A DNA stretch of 64,000 nt from Thermocatellispora tengchongensis (GTDB lineage Bacteria; Actinomycetota; Actinomycetes; Streptosporangiales; Streptosporangiaceae), in NCBI RefSeq assembly GCF_014202315.1, contig NZ_JACHGN010000017.1, positions 1 through 64,000 of the forward strand. The letters are read 5' to 3'. The position numbers were made by a program, and so were the translations under genes. Below the pieces are notes generated by a model. It saw only the letters and a list, made by a program, of their open reading frames with translations, had not been told where the DNA came from and searched no databases. This document shows, one piece after another, positions 15,004 through 22,406 of the stretch; within the stretch, counting starts at the first letter, position 1; each line of letters begins with the position of its first letter.

Positions 15004-16191
15004 ATGCCAGTTGATCACCGAAAGAGGTCGGAGTTGGTACAGGACACGCCCGGCGCGCTGCTCTCCATCCTTCGTGACGGTCAGCCCCGCACCCGGGCGG
15101 AGCTGGTCCAGCTCACCGGCCTGGCCCGGTCGACGGTCTCGCAGCGGCTCGACGCGCTGCTCCTCCATCACTGGATCGTCCCCGCGGACCAGGCGATCTC
15201 CTCGGGCGGCCGGCCCTCCACCGCGTTCACCTTCAATCCCCGCGCCAGGATCGCCCTCGCCGCCGACATCGGCGTGACGCGCGCCAGGCTGGCCGTCACC
15301 GACCTGCGCGGGGTCATCCTTGCCGAGCGCGCCGCCGACATGGCGGTCGCCCAGGGCCCGGAGGTCTGCCTGACCTGGGTGCTGGAGACCTTCGACGAGC
15401 TGCTGGCCGAGTGCGGCCATCGGATGTCCGACGTCTGCGGCGTCGGCGTCGGCCTGCCCGGTCCGGTGGAGCACGAGAGCGGCCGGCCGGTGAATCCGCC
15501 CCTGATGCCGGGCTGGGACGGCTTCCCGGTGGCCGACCGGCTCCGCTCCCGGATCGGCGTTCCGGTGCTGGTCGACAACGACGTGAACATCATGGCGCTC
15601 GGCGAGCACTCGGCCACGGACCCCACCACCGATGACCTCCTGTTCGCCAAGGTCGGCACCGGAATCGGGTGCGGCATCATCGCCGGCGGACGCCTGCATC
15701 GGGGGGCCCGGGGCGCGGCCGGCGACATCGGGCACATCCGTGTGCCGGCCTCGGATGTGGTGTGCCACTGCGGCAACACCGGCTGCCTGGAGGCGGTCGC
15801 CGGGGGCGGCGCCCTGGCGGCGCGGCTGCGCGAGGAGGGGCTGGAGGCCGCCGGCGCCCGTGACGTCGTCCGGCTGGTGCGGGCGGGCAACACCTGGGCC
15901 ATCCGGCTGGTACGGCAGAGCGGCAGGGACCTCGGCCTGGTGCTGGCGTCGATCGTCAACTTCTTCAACCCGGCCCAGATCGTGATCGGGGGCGACCTGG
16001 CCGAGGCGGGCGAGCACCTGATCGCCGGGATCCGAGAGGTGATCTACGGCCGCTCGCTGCCGCTGGCCACCCAGCGGCTCCACATCCGGGCCAGCGAACT
16101 GGGCGTCCACGCGGGCGTCATGGGCGCGGCCATGATGATCGTCGAACACGTTCTCGCGCCGGAGTCGGTCGACCAGTCCGTGCAGGGCTGA
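15004..16191 (+). CDS. ROK family transcriptional regulator (NagC/XylR type)
   Basis: A 395-residue regulator: an N-terminal winged helix-turn-helix (about 15-70; RTRAELVQLTGLARSTVSQR) followed by a ROK sugar-kinase-like domain. The ROK part keeps GVGLPGPVEHESG, the DNDVN motif, GTGIGCGIIAGG and the zinc motif CHCGNTGCLE (about 254-263). The family senses a sugar or sugar phosphate and typically represses a neighbouring sugar operon. It is divergent from the ABC operon, with an inverted repeat between them. The kinase catalytic Asp context (VDNDVN) is present, so residual sugar phosphorylation cannot be excluded. Confidence 0.9.
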   Translation: MPVDHRKRSELVQDTPGALLSILRDGQPRTRAELVQLTGLARSTVSQRLDALLLHHWIVPADQAISSGGRPSTAFTFNPRARIALAADIGVTRARLAVTDLRGVILAERAADMAVAQGPEVCLTWVLETFDELLAECGHRMSDVCGVGVGLPGPVEHESGRPVNPPLMPGWDGFPVADRLRSRIGVPVLVDNDVNIMALGEHSATDPTTDDLLFAKVGTGIGCGIIAGGRLHRGARGAAGDIGHIRVPASDVVCHCGNTGCLEAVAGGGALAARLREEGLEAAGARDVVRLVRAGNTWAIRLVRQSGRDLGLVLASIVNFFNPAQIVIGGDLAEAGEHLIAGIREVIYGRSLPLATQRLHIRASELGVHAGVMGAAMMIVEHVLAPESVDQSVQG

Positions 16192-16264
16192 CGCCCGCCG
16201 CCACTCCGCCCTTCTTTCGCCGGGCATCGGCATATCTTCCCACCAGATTCGACGAAATCAAGCC

Positions 16265-16293
16265 TTTACAGGAGAAGTCCCCCGATCTATACA
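16265..16293 (+). promoter_or_regulatory. Near-consensus sigma-70-type promoter ahead of the ebo region
   Basis: TTTACA (16265-16270) and TATACA (16288-16293) are separated by exactly 17 bp, a very good housekeeping promoter for a high-GC actinobacterium. Transcription would begin near 16300, 20-25 bp before the fossil gene start at 16323. The same transcript could run on into the intact cluster at 16954. A TTCGACGAA palindrome at about 16248-16256 lies just upstream. Confidence 0.55.
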
Positions 16294-16322
16294 CCGAATA
16301 TCAGCAAATGCTCGGAGGTGCC

Positions 16323-16592
16323 ATGGCTGAGATCGGTGTCTGGCTCATCGGCGCGCGAGGGGCCGTGGCGACGACGGCAGCCGTCGGCGCCGCCGCCATC
16401 CGGTCGGGACCGCCGCCCGCCCAGGGCTGCGTCACCGAAGCGCCCGGCTTCTGGCCCGGCTCGTGGCGCGGGCCCACGAGCGGGGGGCGCTTCGGCGTGC
16501 CGGCCGAGCCGGGCTACTTCTTCAAGGACCCGCTCGGCTGCGGCGAGCACGCGCTCGCCGCGCAGTACGCGTTCGCCGGGGAGCCGGCGTGA
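16323..16592 (+). pseudogene. Inositol-3-phosphate synthase-like fossil with internal deletion
   Basis: An intact-looking 89-codon frame starting at ATG 16323 (good GGAGG site). Residues 1-40 (EIGVWLIGARGAVATTAAVG) match the NAD-binding start of the intact protein at 16954. The last 25 (GYFFKDPLGCGEHALAAQ) match its C-terminal end (FFFKDPLGS.PHALAEQW). Roughly 290 central residues, including all catalytic parts, are missing. The frame stays open across the deletion, so a short peptide could still be made. It sits directly behind a near-consensus promoter and is read here as a decayed paralogue, not an active enzyme. Confidence 0.65.
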
Positions 16593-16657
16593 GGGCGCTC
16601 CTGGAACCGGTCCGCGCGCCGGCCGCGCTGCCGGTGCCCGGCGACACCATGGCGGGT
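16589..16657 (+). pseudogene. SCO3242-type prenyltransferase fossil (N-terminal stub)
   Basis: GTG 16589 overlaps the preceding stop (GTGA), and the first 23 codons read LLEPVRAPAALPVPGDTMAG. This matches the start of the intact prenyltransferase at 18102 (LLDLVRAPAALSVPGDVIAG). The match ends near 16657, where another fragment begins. The gene order and the overlapping start/stop are the same as in the intact pair at 16954-18968, so this is a relic of a paralogous operon. Confidence 0.6.
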
Positions 16658-16881
16658 CGCCTACGACTGCCACACCACCGTGCGCACGCTGGAGGCCATC
16701 GGGCACCGGCCCGCGTGGGGCGCTGAACGCGATCGGTTACGACGGTCCGATCTCCATCGACTGGGAGGACGCCGGCATGGACCGGCTGGCCGGGGCGCCG
16801 GACGCGCTGGCGCTGATCCGCACGCTCAACGCCATCACCCCGCCCACCGCCGCCTTCGACGCCGCGTTCTCCGCCGAGTAG
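16657..16881 (+). pseudogene. Sugar isomerase (TIM barrel) fossil
   Basis: Two pieces of a xylose-isomerase-like sugar isomerase: VAYDCHTTVRTLEAIGHR (16657-16715), then in another frame LNAIGYDGPISIDWEDAGMD ... APDALALIRTLN ... FDAAFSAE to the TAG at 16881. The WEDAGMDR and AAFDAAFS ends are typical of isomerases found beside ThuA and GFO/IDH-type sugar genes, and do not resemble the intact isomerase at 18965. About 50-70 central residues and the N-terminus are gone. Confidence 0.5.
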
Positions 16882-16953
16882 CGCATCTCGCCGGGACGGC
16901 GGTGCCGCCGTCCCGGCGAACCGATCGCGAGAGGAAAGCAGCGGAGGAAAGCA

Positions 16954-18105
16954 ATGAAAACCGGATTATGGCTGATCGGGGCACGAGGATCGGTCGCGGT
17001 CACCAGCATGATCGGCGCACTGGCGATCCGGGCGGGCCTGGCCGAGCCGACCGGATGCGTCCTGGAGTCACCCGAGCTCCGCAGCGATGCCCTGCCCGGC
17101 ATCGGGGACCTGGTCTTCGGCGGCCACGACATCGTCTCGACCCCTCTGGAGAAGAAGGCGGCCACGCTGGCCGAGGCGGGAATCGTCCCGGGACGGCTCG
17201 CGACGGCCGTCCAGGACGTGCTGCTCGGCATCGAGCACGACGTGCGGCCGCTGCCGGTCGCCGCGACACAGGGCGAGACCGCCCGCGCCATCGGCGCCGA
17301 CCTGGGCCGTTTCCGCAGCAGGCACCGCCTGGATCGGATCGTCGTGATCAACGTTTCGACCACGGAACCGGCACCGCCGCCGCATCCGGCGCACGCCGAC
17401 CTCGCCGCGCTGCGGGCCGCGCTGGAGGGCCAGGAGCCGGTTCTGCCGCCCAGCGCGCTGGCCGCCTACGCGGCCCTGTCCGCCGGCTGCCCGTACGTCG
17501 ACTTCACGCCTTCCACCGGCGCCCGCCTGCCCGCCCTCGACACCCTTGCCCGCGAGCGGGGGCTCCCGTACGGCGGCCACGACGGCAAGACCGGCGAGAC
17601 CCTGGTCAAGTCGGTGCTCGCGCCGATGTTCGCCCAGCGCAACCTGAAGGTGCGCACCTGGTCGGGGATCAACCTGCTGGGCGGCGGCGACGGCGCGAAC
17701 CTGGCCGAGCCCGCCGCCAACGCGGCCAAGGCCGCCAGCAAGCAGCGCGTGCTGCCCGAGACGCTCGGCTACGTCCCGCAGGGTGACACGCGCATCGACT
17801 TCGTGGCGGACCTCGGCGACTTCAAGACCGCATGGGACCTGGTCACCTTCGACGGCTTCCTCGGCACCCGCATGCGCGTGGAGTTCACCTGGCACGGCTG
17901 CGACTCCGCCCTGGCCGCGCCGTTGATCCTGGACCTGGCGCGGCTGACCGCGGCCGCGCACCGGGCCGGGCGCACGGGACCGCTCACCGAGCTGGCCTTC
18001 TTCTTCAAAGATCCCCTCGGCTCGGTCCCGCACGCGCTGGCCGAGCAGTGGCGGGCGTTGCGTGCCGCCGTCGAGGCGTACGGAACGGCGAGCACGCCGC
18101 GATGA
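16954..18105 (+). CDS. Inositol-3-phosphate synthase-like protein, first gene of ebo-type cluster
   Basis: A 383-residue protein of the inositol-3-phosphate synthase superfamily. It opens with the NAD-binding motif LIGARGSVA (7-15), and has GGHDGKTGETLVKSVLAPMF, the N-x-L-G-G-G-D-G-x-N-L loop (INLLGGGDGANL), a following SK pair and FFFKDPLGSVPHALAEQW at the C-terminus. Classical synthases convert glucose 6-phosphate to inositol 3-phosphate with tightly bound NAD; the family features are kept, but activity on this substrate is not proven. Start ATG 16954 has a strong GGAGG site. Its stop overlaps the prenyltransferase start (ATGA). In known ebo clusters a dehydroquinate-synthase-like enzyme (EboD), also an NAD-dependent sugar-phosphate enzyme, occupies the corresponding role; functional replacement is an inference. 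Confidence 0.85.
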   Translation: MKTGLWLIGARGSVAVTSMIGALAIRAGLAEPTGCVLESPELRSDALPGIGDLVFGGHDIVSTPLEKKAATLAEAGIVPGRLATAVQDVLLGIEHDVRPLPVAATQGETARAIGADLGRFRSRHRLDRIVVINVSTTEPAPPPHPAHADLAALRAALEGQEPVLPPSALAAYAALSAGCPYVDFTPSTGARLPALDTLARERGLPYGGHDGKTGETLVKSVLAPMFAQRNLKVRTWSGINLLGGGDGANLAEPAANAAKAASKQRVLPETLGYVPQGDTRIDFVADLGDFKTAWDLVTFDGFLGTRMRVEFTWHGCDSALAAPLILDLARLTAAAHRAGRTGPLTELAFFFKDPLGSVPHALAEQWRALRAAVEAYGTASTPR

Positions 18106-18968
18106 CGGCGCCACGCGACCTGCTGGACCTGGTTCGCGCCCCGGCCGCGCTGTCGGTCCCCGGCGACGTGATCGCCGGGGCGGCGGCCACCGGGGCGCTC
18201 GGCCGCCGCACCGCCGGGCTGGCCTGCTCTTCGGTCTGCCTGTACTGGGCGGGGATGGCCGCCAACGACTGGGCAGACCGGCATCTTGACGCGGTCGAGC
18301 GCCCGGAGCGCCCCATCCCCTCGGGGCGCGTGCCGGCCGGCGCGGCCCTCGGCACCGCGGTGGGGCTCACCATCGCCGGGCTCGCCGCGGCCTGGCTCGC
18401 GGGCGGCCGGCGTGCGCTGGCGATCGCCGCCCCGCTGGCCGCCTCCGTCTGGACCTACGACGTGGCCGCCAAGGGCACCCGCGCCGGTCCCCTGACCATG
18501 GCGCTCTGCCGCACCCTCGACGTGCTGCTGGGCGCCACGCCGGGCCCCTCCGCCACGTCCGGCGCCTCCCTCATGGCCGCGCTGCCCGCCGCGGTCACGA
18601 TCGGCGCGCACACCTACCTGCTGACCGCGCTGTCCCGGGCGGAGGTTACGGGGACCGGCCCGCGACTGCCCGCGGCCACCCTGGCCGGCACCGTCGCGCT
18701 CGCCGCCGTCACCGCCCGCGGCGGTGCCGGCCCCACGCAACCGGCCCTCGCCGCCTGGTACGCCGCGCAGTTCGGGCTCTGTCAGGCCCGCGCCGTCGCC
18801 GACCCCCGCGCGGGCCGCGTACGTGACGCGGTCAGCGCGGGCATCGTCAGCCTGCCTGCCCTCCAGGCGGCACTCACCGCACGCGGCGGCGCGCCCCGCG
18901 TCGCGCTCGCCCTCGCGGCGGCGGTCCCGCTGGCGCGGCGCCTGGTCAGAAAGATCTCAGCGACATGA
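18102..18968 (+). CDS. eboC: SCO3242-family / EboC-like UbiA prenyltransferase
   Basis: A 288-residue integral membrane prenyltransferase. The first Asp-rich motif is NDWADRHLDAVERPERPIPS (N55, D56, D59, D63), which holds Mg-diphosphate; the second is YDVAAKGT (D120, K124). About eight hydrophobic segments follow the UbiA pattern. UbiA enzymes attach an isoprenyl chain to a polar acceptor in the membrane. Here the acceptor could be the product of the coupled inositol-phosphate-synthase-like gene, by inference only. The start ATG 18102 overlaps the upstream stop, and the stop overlaps the next start (18965). Confidence 0.85.
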   Translation: MTAPRDLLDLVRAPAALSVPGDVIAGAAATGALGRRTAGLACSSVCLYWAGMAANDWADRHLDAVERPERPIPSGRVPAGAALGTAVGLTIAGLAAAWLAGGRRALAIAAPLAASVWTYDVAAKGTRAGPLTMALCRTLDVLLGATPGPSATSGASLMAALPAAVTIGAHTYLLTALSRAEVTGTGPRLPAATLAGTVALAAVTARGGAGPTQPALAAWYAAQFGLCQARAVADPRAGRVRDAVSAGIVSLPALQAALTARGGAPRVALALAAAVPLARRLVRKISAT

Positions 18969-19804
18969 CGCGATTCGGCTACGGCACCAACGGCTTCGCC
19001 AATCACCGGCTGACGGACGCCCTCGACGTCATCGCCGGCCTCGGCTACGAGGGAGTGGCGCTGACACTCGACCACTGCCACCTCGACCCGTACGCCGACG
19101 GTCTGGGACGGCGGGTGGCGCAGGCCGCCGACCGGCTGCGCGACCTCGATCTGGCGGTGGTCGTCGAGACCGGTGCGCGTTACCTGCTCGATCCGCGGCG
19201 CAAGCACGCCCCGACCCTGCTGGACGACGACCGGCACCGGCGGGTGGACTTCCTGCACCGGGCGGTCGCGATCGGCGCCGACCTGGGGGCGGAGGCGGTG
19301 TCGTTCTGGTCCGGCATACCTCCGGCCGGGCTCGATCGGGCCACGGCCTGGAACCGGCTGGTGGACGGCTGCGAGCAGGTTCTCGACGCCGCGCGGCGCG
19401 CGGGCGTGCCGCTGGGGTTCGAGCCCGAGCCCGGCATGCTCGTCGAGACGATCGCCGGCTGGCGCACGCTGCACGAGGCGCTCGGGTCTCCGGACGGCTT
19501 CGGCATCACCCTGGACATCGGACACTGCCGGTGCAACGAACCCGATCCGGTGCCCGCCTGTGTCGCGGATGTCGCCGGGCACCTGGTCAACGTGCAGATC
19601 GACGACATGCGGCGGGGCGTGCACGAACATCTGGAGTTCGGCGAAGGGGAGATCGACTTCCCGCCGGTGCTGCGCGCGCTCGACGACTGCGGCTACCGCG
19701 GCCTGGTCTCGGTGGAACTGCCCCGCCACAGCCACGCCGCGCCCGCCGTGGCCGCGCGCTCGATCGAGTTCCTGCGCCGGGCCGAGCAGCCCGTCCAGGC
19801 GTGA
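18965..19804 (+). CDS. Sugar phosphate isomerase/epimerase family protein of the ebo cluster
   Basis: A 279-residue TIM barrel of the AP-endonuclease-2 / xylose-isomerase-like family. Visible metal-site strands: GVALTLDHCHLDPY, LGFEPEPGMLVETI, FGITLDIGHCRCNE, HLVNVQIDDMRRGVHEHLEF and GLVSVELPRHS. The GEGEIDF motif near residue 225 is typical of substrate-closing loops. Translation is coupled to the prenyltransferase (ATGA overlap). It is distinct from EboE further down, giving two TIM-barrel proteins in one cluster. The substrate is unknown; a phosphorylated cyclitol or sugar is plausible from context. Confidence 0.82.
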   Translation: MTRFGYGTNGFANHRLTDALDVIAGLGYEGVALTLDHCHLDPYADGLGRRVAQAADRLRDLDLAVVVETGARYLLDPRRKHAPTLLDDDRHRRVDFLHRAVAIGADLGAEAVSFWSGIPPAGLDRATAWNRLVDGCEQVLDAARRAGVPLGFEPEPGMLVETIAGWRTLHEALGSPDGFGITLDIGHCRCNEPDPVPACVADVAGHLVNVQIDDMRRGVHEHLEFGEGEIDFPPVLRALDDCGYRGLVSVELPRHSHAAPAVAARSIEFLRRAEQPVQA

Positions 19805-19822
19805 GGGTGAAGGGAGGTCCGG

Positions 19823-20428
19823 ATGAGGCGACCAGAGCGGTTGGACGCCGCGCTGCGGGAGGCGCCACGAGGGGAATGGCTGGACGGCGCCATCGCCGCG
19901 GTCGGTGAGCGGCCCGAGACGATCGGCCGGTTCTTCGCCCAGGCGGGCCGGCGGGCCGGGCGCGGGCCGCTGCCCGGCGTGCCCGGCTGGACGGCGGACG
20001 AGGCCGCCCGCGCGCTGCTGCTGGCCGCACTGCCGGCGGACCGGGCGGAGACGGAGATCGGCGACCTCTACCGCTACGGCGACGCCGACGAGAAGCGGGC
20101 CGTGCTCAAGGCACTGCCGATGCTCGCCGTCGGTGCCGCCGGGCTGCCCCTGCTGCACGACGCGATCCGTACGAACGACGCCCGCTTGCTGGCCGCCGCG
20201 CTCGGGCCCTACGCCCGCCATCTCGACCAGGCCGCCTGGCGGCAGGCGGTGCTCAAGTGCGTGTTCATGGGCGTGCCGCTGAGCGTGGTCGACGGGCTGG
20301 GGGAGCGGGCCGACCGCGAGCTGGCGGCCATGCTGGCCGCCTTCGCCGACGAGCGCGCGGCGGCGGGACGCCCCATGCCCGCCGACGCCGCCACCCTGCT
20401 CGACCGTCTGACCCGCGAGGAGTCCTGA
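19823..20428 (+). CDS. eboA: EboA domain protein (metabolite traffic protein)
   Basis: A 201-residue all-helical protein matching EboA. The hallmark block is easily seen: LYRYGDADEKRAVLKALPML, AAGLPLLHDAIRTNDARLLA, LGPYARHLDQAAWRQAVLKC, FMGVPLSVVDGL. EboA has no known enzymatic activity; in cyanobacteria the ebo genes are needed to move a scytonemin precursor to the periplasm. It starts 18 bp after the isomerase with a GGGAGG site, and its stop overlaps the TatD-like start by one base (TGATG). Presence of EboA is the best single marker identifying this cluster as ebo-related. Confidence 0.9.
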   Translation: MRRPERLDAALREAPRGEWLDGAIAAVGERPETIGRFFAQAGRRAGRGPLPGVPGWTADEAARALLLAALPADRAETEIGDLYRYGDADEKRAVLKALPMLAVGAAGLPLLHDAIRTNDARLLAAALGPYARHLDQAAWRQAVLKCVFMGVPLSVVDGLGERADRELAAMLAAFADERAAAGRPMPADAATLLDRLTREES

Positions 20429-21279
20429 TGCGCATCTTCGACCCGCACATCCACATGACGTCCCGCACCACCGACGACTACACGCGGATGGCCGCCGCCG
20501 GCGTGCGGGCCGTCGTCGAGCCGGCCTTCTGGCTGGGGCAGCCCCGCACCAACCCCGGCTCCTTCACCGACTACTTCGACTCGCTGATCGGCTGGGAGCC
20601 GTACCGGGCGGCCCAGTTCGGCATCGTCCACCACGCGACGATCGCGCTGAACCCCAAGGAGGCGAACGACCCGCGCTGCCGCCCCGTTCTCGATCTGCTG
20701 CCGCGTTACCTGGACAAGGACCGGGTCGTCGCGGTCGGCGAGATCGGCTACGACTCGATGACCCCGGAGGAGGACGACGCCTTCGAGCGGCAGCTCGCCC
20801 TGGCCGTCGAGCACGACCTGCCGGCGCTCGTGCACACCCCGCACCGTGACAAGGCCCGCGGCACCCGCCGCACGCTGGAGGTCGTCGCCGCCTCCGGCAT
20901 CGCGCCCGAGCGGGTCGCCGTCGACCACCTCAACGAGGTCACCGTCGGCCTGGTACGCGACTCCGGATGCTGGATGGGCTTTTCCATCTACCCCGAGACG
21001 AAGATGTCGCCGCCGCGCATGGTGCAGATCCTCAAGCAGTACGGCCTGGACCGGATGCTGGTCAACTCCGCCGCCGACTGGGGCGTCTCGGACCCGCTGC
21101 TCACGCTGGAGACCGGCACCGCCATGCTGGCCGCCGGATTCACCGACGACGACGTGGACCGGGTCCTGTGGCGCAACCCCGTCGAGTTCTACGGCCAGTC
21201 CGGGCGCCTGGACCTGACTCCCGCCGTCACGGGCGAACCCACCTTCGCCGGCAGCTCCATCAAGCGCGGCGGCAGCTGA
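20428..21279 (+). CDS. eboB: TatD family metal-dependent hydrolase (EboB)
   Basis: A 283-residue TatD-like amidohydrolase TIM barrel. Metal ligands are seen in FDPHIHM (H7, H9), VAVGEIGYDS (Glu), LVHTPHR (His) and AVDHLNE (His), with NSAADWG supplying the final Asp. TatD proteins hydrolyse phosphodiester or related bonds; in ebo clusters this member is EboB, with substrate unknown. The start ATG 20428 overlaps the EboA stop, and its own stop TGA overlaps the EboE ATG at 21279. The C-terminal tail (about 20 residues) goes beyond the barrel. Confidence 0.88.
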   Translation: MRIFDPHIHMTSRTTDDYTRMAAAGVRAVVEPAFWLGQPRTNPGSFTDYFDSLIGWEPYRAAQFGIVHHATIALNPKEANDPRCRPVLDLLPRYLDKDRVVAVGEIGYDSMTPEEDDAFERQLALAVEHDLPALVHTPHRDKARGTRRTLEVVAASGIAPERVAVDHLNEVTVGLVRDSGCWMGFSIYPETKMSPPRMVQILKQYGLDRMLVNSAADWGVSDPLLTLETGTAMLAAGFTDDDVDRVLWRNPVEFYGQSGRLDLTPAVTGEPTFAGSSIKRGGS

Positions 21280-22406
21280 TGCGGCTACGCCACCCGGCAG
21301 GAGCCCCGCTGCATCTCAGCTACTGCACCAACGTGCACGCGGCCGAGGATCTCGACGGCATCATCGCCCAGCTCGACACGTACGCGACACCCATCCGCGC
21401 CCGCCTCGGCACCGGCGTCCTCGGGCTCGGGCTCTGGCTGGCCGCGCCCGTCGCCGCCGCTCTGGCAGCCGACCCCGCCCTGCGCGCCCGCCTGCGCCGC
21501 GAGCTGTCCGTACGGGGCCTTGAGGTGGTCACGCTCAACGGCTTCCCCTACCGTTCCTTCCAGGACCCGGTCGTCAAGCACGCCGTCTACCATCCCGACT
21601 GGACCACCGACGACCGCCTGACGTACACCCTCGACCTGGCGCTCGTCCTCGCGGACCTGCTCCCCGACGACGTGGCCAGAGGATCGGTCTCGACGCTGCC
21701 GCTCGCCTGGCGCGACCCCTGGAACGGCGGGATGGCCGACCTCGCCGCACGCCGGCTCGACCGGCTGGCCGCCGGCCTCGCCGCCGTCGAATCCGCCACC
21801 GGGCGGGTGATACGGGTGGGGTTCGAACCCGAACCCGGCTGCGTGGTGGAGACGACGGGCCAGGCGGTGACACGGCTCGCCGACGTCGATCGCGACAGGC
21901 TCGGCATCTGCCTGGACCTGGCCCACCTGGCCTGCGCCTGGCAGGAGCCGGCCGCCGCGCTGAAGGAGCTGAGCCTGGCCGGCCTGTCCGTCGTCAAGGT
22001 CCAGCTCTCCGCGGCCCTGGAGAGCGCGGACCCGGACGCCCTGCGCGAGTACGCCGAGCCGCGCTTCCTGCACCAGACCCGCAACGCCGCGGGCGAGGCC
22101 GCCGACGACCTCGACGAGGCGTTCGGGCGACGGCTGCCCGGGCCGTGGCGGGTCCACTACCACGTGCCTGTGCACGTCACGCCGCCCGCGCCGCTGGCCA
22201 CGACCGTCCCCGTGCTGCGCGCGGCGCTCGCGGAGCTGGTCGGCGGGCCGCGACCGCTCTGCGACCACTTCGACGTGGAGACCTACACCTGGGGGGTGCT
22301 GCCGCCCGCGCTGCGCCCTGCGACCCCCGCGCAGCTCGCCGCGGGCATCGCCGCCGAACTGGACTTCGCCCGTGCCGAACTCCACCATCTGGGAGTGACA
22401 TCATGA
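21279..22406 (+). CDS. eboE: Metabolite traffic protein EboE (xylose-isomerase-like TIM barrel)
   Basis: A 375-residue EboE protein. The N-terminus LHLSYCTNVHAAEDLDGII is characteristic of the family, as are VTLNGFPYRSFQDPVVKHAV, VYHPDWTTDDRLTYTLDL, GFEPEPGCVVETT and GICLDLAHLACAWQEP. The C-terminal CDHFDVETYTWGVLPPALRP is another hallmark. Family members keep a xylose-isomerase-like fold with His/Asp/Glu residues that could bind metal. It is translationally coupled on both sides (ATG at 21279; stop overlapping the phosphodiesterase start). The reaction is unknown. Confidence 0.9.
   Translation: MRLRHPAGAPLHLSYCTNVHAAEDLDGIIAQLDTYATPIRARLGTGVLGLGLWLAAPVAAALAADPALRARLRRELSVRGLEVVTLNGFPYRSFQDPVVKHAVYHPDWTTDDRLTYTLDLALVLADLLPDDVARGSVSTLPLAWRDPWNGGMADLAARRLDRLAAGLAAVESATGRVIRVGFEPEPGCVVETTGQAVTRLADVDRDRLGICLDLAHLACAWQEPAAALKELSLAGLSVVKVQLSAALESADPDALREYAEPRFLHQTRNAAGEAADDLDEAFGRRLPGPWRVHYHVPVHVTPPAPLATTVPVLRAALAELVGGPRPLCDHFDVETYTWGVLPPALRPATPAQLAAGIAAELDFARAELHHLGVTS

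Noticed and set aside
16954-19804. A plain inositol or terpenoid biosynthesis operon
   Set aside because: Strict coupling to EboA, TatD/EboB and EboE favours the ebo assignment over housekeeping inositol or quinone synthesis.
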